Below, in pieces: positions 15,439 to 24,292 of a stretch of DNA of 33,542 nt. Made by a program: the position numbers and the translations under genes. The DNA is from Acetobacteraceae bacterium (GTDB lineage Bacteria; Pseudomonadota; Alphaproteobacteria; Acetobacterales; Acetobacteraceae): contig JANXMB010000010.1 in the NCBI GenBank assembly GCA_025354865.1, positions 1 through 33,542 on the forward strand, read 5' to 3'. Every line of letters begins with the position of its first letter. The stretch's first letter is position 1. The notes under the pieces are model-generated. The model ran no database searches. It was not told the origin of the DNA and saw only the letters and a program-made list of their open reading frames with translations.

Positions 15439-17014
15439 ATCCCGCCGCAGCGACCGCCTTGCCCCTCGATAGCCTGAAGATGCGGTCCAACCGCTCCACC
15501 CCGACCAAGCGATGCGCGATCAGCACGACGGTTCGCCCTTCGGCCACATTGTTCAGCACTGTCAGGAATGCACGCTCCGTCTCGGCATCCAGGCCAGCGC
15601 AAGGCTCGTCCAGGATCAGGATCGGTGCCGAGGACAGCAGCGTACGGGCCAACGCCAATCGCCGTCCCTGCCCGCCGGAAAACCGGGTGCCGCCCTCCCC
15701 CACCCAGGTATCCAGGCCATCGGGCAAGGCGCGCACGATTTCGGCGATGCGCGCAGCTTCCAGCGCCGCCCACAGATCGGTGTCGGTCGCCTCGGGGCGC
15801 GCCAGCAGCAGATTGGCGCGGATTGTGTCGTCGAACAGATGCGTCGCCTGCGACAACCAGGCAATCCGAGCGCGCAGGGATGCGGCGGGGATTGTGGCGA
15901 TATCGGTGTCGCCCAGGGTTATCCGCCCGGCCTGGGGGACCGCGACCTTCAACACCAAGGCCGCCAGCGAGGATTTCCCCGCCCCGGACGGCCCCAACAG
16001 CGCAATCCGAGCGCCTTGCGGTATGTCGAGGGTCAGGCCGTCGAACACGTCGGGGCGGTCGGGCGACCAGCGGAAACAAACGCCCTCGAACCGCAGCCTT
16101 GTGCCGGCGGGCGGGGGTGCAGCATCAACGGGATCGGGCACGGGATCGGGCGTGTCGGCAGCTTCCAGCACGCGGCGGGCGGCTGCGGCGGCATGACCGA
16201 TCAGCGCCCCGGCGCGCGGCAACCCGCCGATTGCCTCGAACCCCGCGACCACCAGGAAAACCGCGAGGAATTCGCCCTGCCACAACGCGCCCAGCAGCGC
16301 CGCCTGTCCGCACAGGAAGGCCAATGCCCCAGCCAATGCCACGCGTCCGGCCAGCGCGTGTTGCGCGGCGAGCAGCGCGGCTTCCCGCGCTTGTACCAGC
16401 GCGAGCATGCGGCCCTCGGCAGCGAAGGCGCGCACCTCCCGCAGGCCGGTCAAGGCGTCCAGCGCCGCGACCCGCAGTCCCCCCGCCGTTTTTGCCAGCG
16501 AATCCCCCGCCTGCCGCGCCGCTCGGGCCGCAAACCAGGGCATGACGAAAGCGGCTAGCACGAACAGGGCGCCGACGATCGGGCCACTGCCCCAAACCAC
16601 GATCGGCAATAGCAGCACAGCACCGGCCAGCGGCACCAGAATACGCAGATAAAGCCCGTCCAGCACCTGCACGTCGCCCACCAGGCGCGCCAACAAATCA
16701 CCCGCGCGGCGGAAACCCAGCCCACCGGCCGAACCGCTGGCCAGTCGGCGGAAAAACCAGACGCGCACGTCCGATTGCGCCCGGAACATCGCCGCGTGGG
16801 TCACCATCCGCTCGGTGTAGCGCAGCAGCACCCGCCCGGCGCCCAATGCACGCAGGATCGGCGGCAGACCCAACAAGCCGGTCGCGGCCAAGCCGCCATA
16901 AGCCATCAGCCCAACAGCGGAGGCCACGGCCGCCAGCGACACCAGCACTCCGGCCGTCAGCCAGAGCACCCGCCCGCGCCACAGCCCGAGAATACGCAGA
17001 AGGTCGGCGATCAT
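15437..17014 (-). CDS. cydC: Thiol reductant ABC exporter subunit CydC
   Basis: A 525-residue half-transporter: six-helix membrane domain at about 1-285, then an ATPase domain. CydC signatures include the early RVLLRYTERMVTHAAMFR stretch (61-78) and GDLLARLVGDVQVLDGLYLR (105-124). ATPase motifs are Walker A GPSGAGKSS (341-349), signature FSGGQ (445-449), and Walker B PILILDEPCAGLD near 464-476. With CydD it exports cysteine/glutathione to the periplasm and is needed to assemble cytochrome bd oxidase. The ATG overlaps the cydD stop (ATGA at 17011-17014). No cydAB genes are in the window. Confidence 0.93.
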   Translation of the reverse strand: MIADLLRILGLWRGRVLWLTAGVLVSLAAVASAVGLMAYGGLAATGLLGLPPILRALGAGRVLLRYTERMVTHAAMFRAQSDVRVWFFRRLASGSAGGLGFRRAGDLLARLVGDVQVLDGLYLRILVPLAGAVLLLPIVVWGSGPIVGALFVLAAFVMPWFAARAARQAGDSLAKTAGGLRVAALDALTGLREVRAFAAEGRMLALVQAREAALLAAQHALAGRVALAGALAFLCGQAALLGALWQGEFLAVFLVVAGFEAIGGLPRAGALIGHAAAAARRVLEAADTPDPVPDPVDAAPPPAGTRLRFEGVCFRWSPDRPDVFDGLTLDIPQGARIALLGPSGAGKSSLAALVLKVAVPQAGRITLGDTDIATIPAASLRARIAWLSQATHLFDDTIRANLLLARPEATDTDLWAALEAARIAEIVRALPDGLDTWVGEGGTRFSGGQGRRLALARTLLSSAPILILDEPCAGLDAETERAFLTVLNNVAEGRTVVLIAHRLVGVERLDRIFRLSRGKAVAAAG

Positions 17015-18648
17015 GCCGCCCTGCCTTCGCGGATGTTCAACCGCCTTCCCCCGAACGTATGCGCAGCAGCCGAGTGGCTGGCCAGGATCGCCGTCCGCCC
17101 GATCGCCAGACGTTGTAGGCTTTCCAGCACCTCCGCCTCGGTCGCGGGATCCAGATGCGCGGTCGGCTCGTCCAGCAGCAGCAACGGGGCATCCTTGAGG
17201 TAGGCGCGGGCGATGGCGACGCGCTGCGCTTCCCCGCCCGACAGGCCGAAACCGCCCTCCCCGACCGGCGTATCGAGGCCCTGGGGCAGCGCGTCGGCGA
17301 AATCGGTCACGCGGGCCGATGCGGCGGCGGCAGCGACCTCGGCGTCGGTGGCTTCGGGACGAGCGAAGCGGATATTGTCGCGGATGGTGCCGGCAAACAG
17401 CACCGGGCGTTGGCCGATCCAGGCGGTGAAGCGGGACAAAGCTTGCGGCACCACGTCGGCGATATCCGCGCCGTTGATCGTGACCCGGCCGCTATCGGGG
17501 CGGATGAAGCCCAGCAGCATCTCGATAATGGTGGATTTGCCGGCGCCGGACGGGCCGGCCAGCACCAGGATCTCCCCGGGTGCGGCGCGGAACGACAGGC
17601 CGTTCAGTGCCGTCGGGCGAGCGCGGTCCCAGGTGAAGCGCACATCTTCGAAAACCACCGTGATCCCTTGCGCCGCCACGGTGCGGATCTCGCGCGGCGG
17701 CAGGGGCGCGGGCAGCGGCGGCACATCGACCATCGCCTCGGCTGCCGCAGTCGCGTGCAGCCGATCCTGATAGGCGGCGGAGAAGGCGCGAATCGGGGCG
17801 AAAAATTCCGGCACCAGCAACAGCACGAACAGGGCGACCGGCAGCGCCGCACCGCCCATGGAGAAGTGGACGGCGATCGAAATCAGCGCCAGTGCCGCCG
17901 CAAGATCGAGCGCGGCCGACGACAGGAACGCCACCCGCACCACCCGCATCGTGCGGACCCGCAATTCGTCGGCGGCTGCGGCCATGCGGGTGGCTTCGTC
18001 CTCGGCGCGCCCGAGCAGCACGATGGTGGCGATGCCGCGTATGCGATCGACGAAGCGGGCCTGCAGGCGCTCCATCGCCAGGAATTGGCGGCGGGTCGCG
18101 GCGGCGGCGCCAATGCCGGCAACGGCCATGGCGATGGGGACCAACAGGCCGCAGCCCAGCAGCACCGCTGCGGACCAGGGGTCGAAGGCCATGACGGCTG
18201 CCAACACCACGACCGGACCGCCCAACGCGAAGACCGCGGCCGGGATATAGCGGGCGAACAACCCGTCCAGCGCCTCCACCCGGTCCACCACGACGGCGGT
18301 CAGTTCGACCGAGTGGCGGGTTCGCAGCATGGCCGGTCCGGCCGCGAGCAGACGACCGAGCAGATCGGTGCGCAACCGGCGGCGGGCGGACGCGCCGATC
18401 CCGAACGCCCGCATTTCAATCGCGTAGGACAGTGCCGCTCGGCTCAGCGCCAGCGTGGCGAACAGACCGGCGAACGACCCAAAATCCCGCCCGACCAGCA
18501 GCATCGACACCGCATAAACCTGCCCGATGGCGAGCAACGTCGCCAGCAGGTTCATCGCCAGGATCGGGCGCACAGCAAGAAGGCCCAGCCGTTGCTCCGC
18601 CATTATCCAGGCTCGGGCGGCTGACTTGGTATGATCGGCTGTCGGCAT
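17011..18648 (-). CDS. cydD: Thiol reductant ABC exporter subunit CydD
   Basis: A 545-residue partner of CydC, with a membrane domain to about residue 310, then an ATPase domain. The AMLRTRHSVELTAVVVDRVEALDGLFARYIPA stretch (about 105-137) fits CydD, as does PEFFAPIRAFSAAYQDRLHATAAAEA before the linker. ATPase motifs are Walker A GPSGAGKST, signature LSGGEAQRVAIARA and Walker B LLLLDEPTAHLD. It acts in the inner membrane as a heterodimer with CydC. The ATG at 18648 lies 57 bases after the SDR stop on the same strand, so a shared transcript is possible. ATG 18600 (MAEQRL) is an alternative start that would remove a polar N-terminus. Confidence 0.92.
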   Translation of the reverse strand: MPTADHTKSAARAWIMAEQRLGLLAVRPILAMNLLATLLAIGQVYAVSMLLVGRDFGSFAGLFATLALSRAALSYAIEMRAFGIGASARRRLRTDLLGRLLAAGPAMLRTRHSVELTAVVVDRVEALDGLFARYIPAAVFALGGPVVVLAAVMAFDPWSAAVLLGCGLLVPIAMAVAGIGAAAATRRQFLAMERLQARFVDRIRGIATIVLLGRAEDEATRMAAAADELRVRTMRVVRVAFLSSAALDLAAALALISIAVHFSMGGAALPVALFVLLLVPEFFAPIRAFSAAYQDRLHATAAAEAMVDVPPLPAPLPPREIRTVAAQGITVVFEDVRFTWDRARPTALNGLSFRAAPGEILVLAGPSGAGKSTIIEMLLGFIRPDSGRVTINGADIADVVPQALSRFTAWIGQRPVLFAGTIRDNIRFARPEATDAEVAAAAASARVTDFADALPQGLDTPVGEGGFGLSGGEAQRVAIARAYLKDAPLLLLDEPTAHLDPATEAEVLESLQRLAIGRTAILASHSAAAHTFGGRRLNIREGRAA

Positions 18649-18667
18649 GACGCGCGGATTAGCCCAG

Positions 18668-18703
18668 AGCGGGGATTTTGGACAGAGCGCGGCTATTGGA
18701 CAG
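18668..18703. repeat. Two tandem 18-bp repeats between the SDR gene and cydD
   Basis: Copies 18668-18685 and 18686-18703 match at 15 of 18 bases and each ends in TTGGACAG. They fill most of the 57-bp gap between the SDR stop and the cydD start. Whether they bind a regulator or are a slippage product cannot be said. Confidence 0.5.
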
Positions 18704-18705
18704 GC

Positions 18706-19467
18706 TCAATACATCACATCCCCACCGTTCGGGGACAAAGTCGCGCCGACATAGAACCCGCCATCCGGTCCCGCCAGCAACAGGGCGGTGGCGGCGATTT
18801 CCTCCGGCCGGCCGAAACGCCCGATCGGCAGGGCGTCGACGAAGGCCTGCCGATCCTCGGGCGTCATGGTGGCTGTCAGATCGGTGGTAACCGGGCCCGG
18901 CGCGATAGCATTGACACGTATGCCCTTCGGCGTCGCTTCCCACGCCAAAGCGCGGGTAAAGCCCGCAATGCCGGCCTTGGCGGCGGAATAAACCGCCGCG
19001 TTCGGGGCGCCCTTGATGCCGCGCTGGGATGCCACGTTGATAATGCACCCGTGCCCGCGCGCCACCATCGCCGGGTAGACCGCCTGGGCCATGAAGAACA
19101 TGCCCTTCAAATGCACCCCCAGGATCGAGTCGAAATCGGCTTCCGTGTATGCCTCGAACGGTTTGCGGATGTTCATCCCGGCGTTGTTGAACAAGATGTC
19201 GATGGGGCCGAAATCCCGCGCGACGGCATCGGCGAAGGCCTTGCCGGCGGCGATATCCGACACATCCACCGATCGATGCAGGGCGCGGCGTCCCAGGGCG
19301 GCGATCTCGGCAGCGGTTTCATCGGCCTTGGCGTCGTCGTTCAGATGGCAAAAGGCGATGTCCGCGCCCTCGTGTGCGAAGGCCAACGCCGTCGCCCGCC
19401 CGATCCCGCGGGAGCCGCCGGTGATCAGTGCGATTTTTCCTGCTAATTTCATTGGGGCCAGTTTCAT
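18706..19467 (-). CDS. SDR-family NAD(P)-dependent oxidoreductase
   Basis: A 253-residue classical short-chain dehydrogenase. The cofactor motif TGGSRGIG is at 16-23, NNAG at 94-97, catalytic Ser147 (INVASQRG), Tyr160 and Lys164 (YSAAK), and the APGPV segment follows. The start is ATG 19467, with GAGG eight bases upstream; ATG 19452 has none. No Asp follows the second strand where NAD-type enzymes have it (CHLNDD), so cofactor choice is open. It resembles FabG-like or glucose/gluconate-type dehydrogenases; the substrate is unknown. The gene diverges from panC across 65 bases and precedes cydDC on the same strand. Confidence 0.9.
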   Translation of the reverse strand: MKLAPMKLAGKIALITGGSRGIGRATALAFAHEGADIAFCHLNDDAKADETAAEIAALGRRALHRSVDVSDIAAGKAFADAVARDFGPIDILFNNAGMNIRKPFEAYTEADFDSILGVHLKGMFFMAQAVYPAMVARGHGCIINVASQRGIKGAPNAAVYSAAKAGIAGFTRALAWEATPKGIRVNAIAPGPVTTDLTATMTPEDRQAFVDALPIGRFGRPEEIAATALLLAGPDGGFYVGATLSPNGGDVMY

Positions 19468-19532
19468 CGGGAATGCCTCTTGTCGGTTTGACCCATGTTG
19501 CCCTGGAACGCTGGCTGCACCAAGTTTCGACC

Positions 19533-20369
19533 ATGTTGATCGTTCGCACCCTCTCCGACCTCCGCGCCGCTTGCGCAACCCTCCGCACCCAACATGGGGG
19601 GCTCGGTTTTGTGCCGACCATGGGGGCGCTGCACGACGGGCATCGCGCTTTGGTCCGCGCCGCCGTGGCCTCGGGCGTGCCGGCCGTGGCGTCCATCTTC
19701 GTCAATCCGTTGCAGTTCAACGCGACCGAGGATCTGTCGCGGTATCCGCGCGACGAAGCCGGCGACCTCGCGGCGTTGGAGGCTTGCGGATGCTCCCTGG
19801 TCTGGCTGCCCGATGTCGAGACCATGTATCCGCCGGGCGAAGCCACCACGATCGCCCTGACCGGACCGGCCGAGCGGTGGGAAGGCGATGCGCGACCGGG
19901 CCATTTCCGGGGGGTGGCGACGGTTTGTGCCAAATTGTTTGGACAGGTGCGGCCGGATCGGGCGTATTTCGGGGAAAAGGACTGGCAGCAATTGCAGGTC
20001 GTCACGCGCATGGTCGCCGATCTGCTGCTGCCGCTGGAAATCGTCGGCATCGAAACCGTGCGGGAACCCGACGGCCTGGCGCTGTCGTCCCGCAATCGTT
20101 TCCTCAGTCCGGAGGGCCGCGCCAGCGCGCCGGTCCTGAACCGGGTGCTGCGGGACACGGCGCTGTCGCTGGCAAGCGGCGCTCCGACGGAGCCGGCACT
20201 GAATGCCGCGCGAGGCCGGTTGACCGAGGCCGGTTTCGCCGTGGACTATTTCGCTTTGGTGGATGGCCCGACCCTGGCGCCGATCGACTGCCCCGACCCC
20301 ACCGCTCGGCTGATTGCCACCGCGCGGCTGGGCACCGTCCGACTGCTGGACAACGTTCCGGCACAGTAG
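19533..20369 (+). CDS. panC: Pantothenate synthetase (pantoate-beta-alanine ligase)
   Basis: A 278-residue cytosolic enzyme that joins pantoate and beta-alanine using ATP, in coenzyme A synthesis. Signature residues are PTMGALHDGH (28-37, the HIGH-like ATP site), SIFVNPLQF (54-62), YFGEKDWQQL (145-154), REPDGLALSSRN (177-188, the KMSKS-like loop). Length is usual (about 280). The start is ATG 19533 (MLIVRT); the frame is open to 19428 but that part overlaps the SDR start and is not PanC-like. The ribosome binding site is weak. panB and panD are not in the window. Confidence 0.95.
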   Translation: MLIVRTLSDLRAACATLRTQHGGLGFVPTMGALHDGHRALVRAAVASGVPAVASIFVNPLQFNATEDLSRYPRDEAGDLAALEACGCSLVWLPDVETMYPPGEATTIALTGPAERWEGDARPGHFRGVATVCAKLFGQVRPDRAYFGEKDWQQLQVVTRMVADLLLPLEIVGIETVREPDGLALSSRNRFLSPEGRASAPVLNRVLRDTALSLASGAPTEPALNAARGRLTEAGFAVDYFALVDGPTLAPIDCPDPTARLIATARLGTVRLLDNVPAQ

Positions 20370-20394
20370 AGCGCGATGGCAGCCGATCGCTGCC
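20370..20394 (+). other. Post-stop AGCGCGAT octamer plus small hairpin after panC
   Basis: One finds AGCGCGAT (20370-20377) directly after the panC TAG, as at the start of the dispersed hairpin repeat, but the rest is unlike it. A stem GGCAGC (20378-20383) / GCTGCC (20389-20394) with a 5-base loop follows. It is not followed by a T run, so a factor-independent terminator is doubtful; it may be a decayed repeat copy. Confidence 0.4.
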
Positions 20395-20426
20395 GACGAC
20401 AACAATAAACGGGAGAGACGAAACCG

Positions 20427-22007
20427 ATGAAACGCCGCACATTCCTGCGCACAACCGCCGCCACCGCAGCGGCCCTGCACGCGCCGTCCGCCTTCGCCCA
20501 AACCGCGCGGGAGAAAACCCTGCGGGTCGCACCGCTGACGGCGCTGTCGTCGATCGATACGGTGTTCAATACCTCGTTGGTGACGACCAACCACGGTTAC
20601 GCCGCCTACGACACCCTGTTCGGCTTCACCGCGCGGCGGGAAATCACCCCGCAAATGGCCGAAGGACACACGGTCGAGGACGACGGACGCACCTACGTCA
20701 TCAAACTGCGGGAAGGCCTGAAATTCCACAACGGCGAGCCCGTGCGCGCGCAGGATGCGGTGCAAAGCCTGAAGCGGTGGGCCGGCCGCGAAACCTTCGG
20801 CCAGACGGTGGCCAAATTCGTCGACACCTGGGGCGTCAAGGACGATCGCACGCTGCGAATCAGCCTAACGCAACCGATCCCGATCTTTCTGGAGGCGATC
20901 GCGCGCGGCAGTGCGTCCATCCCGTTCATTATCCCCGAGCATTTGGCGAAAACCGATCCGTATACGCAGATAACCGATGCGACCGGCAGCGGACCCTATC
21001 GGTTCGTTAAGGAGGAATTCCTGCCCGGCCAGATGGCAGTCTATCGCCGCAATCCGGATTACATCCCGGCCAAAGGCGCAGCAGACTGGACCTCGGGCGG
21101 TAAAATCGCCCATTTCGAGCGGATCGAGTGGCAGGCGATTCCTGAACAGGCCACCGCTGCCGCAGCACTGAAAGCGGGCGAGATCGACTGGTACGAGCAG
21201 GTGCAGCCCGATCTGGTGCCGAGCCTGCGGGCAAATCCGGATATCGTCATCGGCAATGCCAATCCAACCGGGTTCAACGGCATCCTCCGTTTCAATCACC
21301 TGCATCCGCCGTTCAACAATGCCGCCGTCCGCCAAGCCGTAACGATGGCCGTCAACCAGCAGGACTACATGGAGGCCTTGACCGGCGGCGACCCGTCGTC
21401 CTGGTCGCATTGCCGATCGATGTATCCCTGCGGCACCCCGTATGGGCGCGACGTGGCGGCCCGCATGCCGGGCAACCTGGAAAAGGCGAAGGCCATGCTC
21501 AAAGCCTCGGGATACAATGGCGAGAAGGTCGTCGTCCTCAGCCCCGCCGATGTGCCGACCATCCATCCGATGGGCGAAGTCACCGCCGATCTGCTGAAAC
21601 GCCTCGGCATGAACGTCGAGTTCGCCGCAATGGACTGGGCGACCTTGGTGGCCCGACGCGCCAGCCGGGAACCGACCGAAAAAGGCGGTTGGTCGATCTT
21701 CCACACCTGGGCACCGTCCTCGATCGTCGGCACGCCCGTCGAGCATTTCCCCATGCGCGGCCTGGGCGCCAAGGGTTGGGCCGGCTGGTTCGGCGACGAC
21801 AAGATCGAGGAATTGACCGCCGCCTGGACCGTATCCACCACCGACGCCGCCCGCACCGCCGCTGCCGAAGCCGTCCAGGCTCGGGCCCTCGAAACCGCGC
21901 CCTTTGTCCTTTGCGGGCAGTTCCAAATTCGCACCGCTTACCGGAAATACCTGACCGGTATCGTGGAAGGCGGCGCTGCTTACATGTGGAACGTGCGCCG
22001 CGTCTGA
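20427..22007 (+). CDS. Peptide/nickel-type ABC transporter substrate-binding protein (SBP_bac_5), Tat signal
   Basis: A 526-residue periplasmic binding protein of the DppA/OppA cluster. The N-terminus MKRRTFLRTTAATAAALHAP is a twin-arginine signal, cut probably after AFA. Family features are LRVAPLTALSSIDTVFNTS at the mature start, YDTLFGFTARREITPQMAEG, the YVIKLREGLKFHNGEPV strand (the SBP_bac_5 signature region), and VRQAVTMAVNQQDYM. A GGGAG sequence at 20411-20415 precedes ATG 20427. No permease or ATPase genes are nearby, so it is an orphan or serves a transporter elsewhere. Its place before the GrdB-like and CoA-transferase genes suggests uptake of an organic acid or amino-acid-like compound. 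AGCGCGAT again follows its stop. Confidence 0.9.
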   Translation: MKRRTFLRTTAATAAALHAPSAFAQTAREKTLRVAPLTALSSIDTVFNTSLVTTNHGYAAYDTLFGFTARREITPQMAEGHTVEDDGRTYVIKLREGLKFHNGEPVRAQDAVQSLKRWAGRETFGQTVAKFVDTWGVKDDRTLRISLTQPIPIFLEAIARGSASIPFIIPEHLAKTDPYTQITDATGSGPYRFVKEEFLPGQMAVYRRNPDYIPAKGAADWTSGGKIAHFERIEWQAIPEQATAAAALKAGEIDWYEQVQPDLVPSLRANPDIVIGNANPTGFNGILRFNHLHPPFNNAAVRQAVTMAVNQQDYMEALTGGDPSSWSHCRSMYPCGTPYGRDVAARMPGNLEKAKAMLKASGYNGEKVVVLSPADVPTIHPMGEVTADLLKRLGMNVEFAAMDWATLVARRASREPTEKGGWSIFHTWAPSSIVGTPVEHFPMRGLGAKGWAGWFGDDKIEELTAAWTVSTTDAARTAAAEAVQARALETAPFVLCGQFQIRTAYRKYLTGIVEGGAAYMWNVRRV

Positions 22008-22147
22008 AGCGCGATAACGGACGGTGGAAGCGCCGACGACGGCCGGAGCGGCACCTTGCCGTCAACCGGCCGATCGTGCCACGACATCCGCCCACGTCGC
22101 GTAAACGCCGTCACCCCTCGGTCATTCTCCATCGAAGGATTCCGACC

Positions 22148-23086
22148 ATGTCCCAAGATATCGACGCCCTGCTCGGCTTCGCGCCGGACTACGATTCCCC
22201 GATCCCCTATATGAAGCGCACGCGGGACTATTACACCGCCATCGGATACACGACGGCCTACCGCTGGGCGCATTATCTCGATGCTCCATTTACGGCGCTG
22301 AAAAAGCCGCTCAGTCAGTCGCGCGTCGCCATCGTCACGACCGCCGCGCCCTATCAGCCGGACAAAGGCGATCAAGGTCCGGGCGCGAAATATAACGGCA
22401 GTGCGAAGTTCTATACCGTCTACTCCGGCGACACGGCAGCCGAGCACGACCTGCGCATCTCGCACATCGGCTACGATCGTATTCACACGACCGCCACCGA
22501 CAACGGCACTTGGTTCCCGCTCCATGCCCTGCGCCGCGCCGCTGCTACCGGCCGGATCGGCGCCATCGCCCCCCGGTTCCACGGCGCCCCCACCAACCGC
22601 AGCCATCGCGTCACGATCGAGACCGACGCCCCGGAAATGCTGGCCCGGCTTCTGGAAGACCAAGCCGACGTCGCGATCGTGGTGCCCAATTGCCCGGTCT
22701 GCCACCAGACATCGACGTTGACGGCCCGCCACCTGGAGGCCAACGGCATCCCGACCGTCGTCATGGGCTGCGCCAAGGACATCGTGGAGCATGCCGCCGC
22801 CCCGCGCTTCCTGTTCAGCGATTTCCCGCTGGGCAACAGCGCCGGCAAGCCGCACGACGTGGCGTCCCAGGATCTGACGCTGGAATACGCGCTACTTGTG
22901 CTGGAAAGCGCCATCGGCCCGCAGACCACGATGCAAAATCCGCTCCGCTGGTCGGAATCCGGCAAGTGGAAGCTGGATTATTCCAACATCGACCAACTCA
23001 CCCCGGACGATCTGGCCACCCGCCGCGCCGAGTTCGATCGGCAGAAGGAACTTGCCCGCCCCAATCGCGCGGTAAAAGCAGCATGA
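22148..23086 (+). CDS. GrdB/PrdB-like protein (glycine/sarcosine/betaine/D-proline reductase selenoprotein B family), Cys form
   Basis: A 312-residue cytosolic protein without signal or membrane segment. I recognise the family by the block DLRISHIGYDR (101-111), FPLHALRRAAATGRIG (123-138), VVPNCPVCHQT (178-188), and FPLGNSAGKPHD (226-237), which fits proteins annotated as glycine/sarcosine/betaine reductase selenoprotein B family in proteobacteria. The motif holds Cys182 and Cys185 (codons TGC) and His186; selenium-using members have Sec in this region, and here no in-frame TGA occurs. True reductases need other subunits absent here. GAAGGA at 22134-22139 supports the start. It overlaps the CoA-transferase gene by ATGA. 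Reductive cleavage of a C-N bond or a thiol-transfer role are both possible. Confidence 0.7.
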   Translation: MSQDIDALLGFAPDYDSPIPYMKRTRDYYTAIGYTTAYRWAHYLDAPFTALKKPLSQSRVAIVTTAAPYQPDKGDQGPGAKYNGSAKFYTVYSGDTAAEHDLRISHIGYDRIHTTATDNGTWFPLHALRRAAATGRIGAIAPRFHGAPTNRSHRVTIETDAPEMLARLLEDQADVAIVVPNCPVCHQTSTLTARHLEANGIPTVVMGCAKDIVEHAAAPRFLFSDFPLGNSAGKPHDVASQDLTLEYALLVLESAIGPQTTMQNPLRWSESGKWKLDYSNIDQLTPDDLATRRAEFDRQKELARPNRAVKAA

Positions 23087-24282
23087 ACACCGCTCGGCCC
23101 TACCAGGGCGTTCGCATCCTGGACTTCACCCAAGTCCTCGCCGGGCCCTACGGCACCTACCAACTCGCGCTGCTCGGCGCCGACGTCATCAAGGTGGAAC
23201 GTCGCGGCGGGGAGGATATGCGCCGCACCCCGCTGTCCCGCGTTTGGGCCGAGCGCGGCATGGCGCCGTCCTGGCTGGCGATCAACGGCAATAAGAAAAG
23301 CCTGACGCTCGACCTGCAAAACCCCGAAGCTAAGGACATCGTCCGCAAACTCGCGGCCAATGCCGATGTGGTGGTGGAGAATTTCCGCGGCGGCGTGATG
23401 GATCGCCTCGGGCTTGGTTACAAAGCCCTGTCGGAGATCAATCCTCGGCTGATCTACTGCGCCATTTCCGGCTTCGGCCAAACCGGCCCCTATTCCCATG
23501 AGGCCGGCTACGACGGCAAAATCCAGGCCTTGTCGGGCATTATGGCGATCACCGGCCATGCCGAGATGGGGCCGACCCGCGCGGGCTTCGCGGTGTGCGA
23601 CGTGCTGTCGGGCGCAACGGCGGCGTTCGCCGTGTCGTCGGCGTTGTTCCAGCGCACCCATACCGGTATCGGGCAATTCATCGATGTTTCGATGTTGGAA
23701 GCCAGCCTCGCGTTCCTGTCGACTCAGGTGGCGGATTACACGGTTGCCGAGCATCGCCAGCAGCAAGCCGGCAATCAGGCGATTAGCCGCAAGGTGACGG
23801 CGAATTTGTTCCGAGCAAAGGACAGTTGGCTGCTATTGGCGGTGAACGACGAAAAGCAGTACCGCAATCTGATGACCGCCATCGGCTGCGCCCAGGTGTT
23901 CGACGATCCCCGCTTCGGCGACTGGTTTCTGCGCAAGGACAACGAAGCCGCGCTGCGCGGCATTATCGAGACCGCATTGGCCAAAGAGGACGCCAAGACC
24001 TGGGAACCAAGGCTGAACGACGCCGGTGCGCCGTGCGCGTCCATCTGGAAGATCGAAGAAGCGATCGACCATCCCCAGATCGCTGCCCGAGGCGTCATGC
24101 AGACCGTCGATAGCCCGTACGGGCCGCTGCGGTTGATGGGCTCCGGCTTCCAAATGGCGCATGGCGGCGGCAAGCTGGACACGGTCGGGCCGAGCCTCGG
24201 GGCGCATACAGACGCGATCCTGGCCGATATCGGCTACGACGCCGCTGCGATCGCGGGGCTGCGGGAGCGCGGGGTGGTATAG
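23083..24282 (+). CDS. Class III CoA-transferase (CaiB/BaiF family)
   Basis: A 399-residue cytosolic enzyme that moves CoA between carboxylic acids. Family landmarks are GVRILDFTQVLAGPY (9-23), LGADVIKVER (31-40), NKKSLTLDLQNPEAKDI (70-86), VVVENFRGGVMDRLGLGY (96-113), ISGFGQTGPY (128-137) and the likely catalytic Asp173 in CDVLSGATAA, where the acyl-aspartyl intermediate forms. The length is usual (about 400). Its ATG overlaps the stop of the GrdB-like gene, so the two are coupled in translation. The acid partner is unknown; similar enzymes act on oxalate, carnitine, succinate, mesaconate and bile acids. It ends ten bases from the convergent hflX. Confidence 0.92.
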   Translation: MNTARPYQGVRILDFTQVLAGPYGTYQLALLGADVIKVERRGGEDMRRTPLSRVWAERGMAPSWLAINGNKKSLTLDLQNPEAKDIVRKLAANADVVVENFRGGVMDRLGLGYKALSEINPRLIYCAISGFGQTGPYSHEAGYDGKIQALSGIMAITGHAEMGPTRAGFAVCDVLSGATAAFAVSSALFQRTHTGIGQFIDVSMLEASLAFLSTQVADYTVAEHRQQQAGNQAISRKVTANLFRAKDSWLLLAVNDEKQYRNLMTAIGCAQVFDDPRFGDWFLRKDNEAALRGIIETALAKEDAKTWEPRLNDAGAPCASIWKIEEAIDHPQIAARGVMQTVDSPYGPLRLMGSGFQMAHGGGKLDTVGPSLGAHTDAILADIGYDAAAIAGLRERGVV

Positions 24283-24292
24283 TGGCGGCTGG

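Noticed and set aside
17155-18624. A 489-codon plus-strand frame
   Set aside because: Antisense to cydD; rich in Gly, Arg, Gln and His with no domain.
22685-22710. Possible selenocysteine site in the GrdB-like gene
   Set aside because: Both motif cysteines are TGC codons and no in-frame TGA is present, so this is a Cys form.
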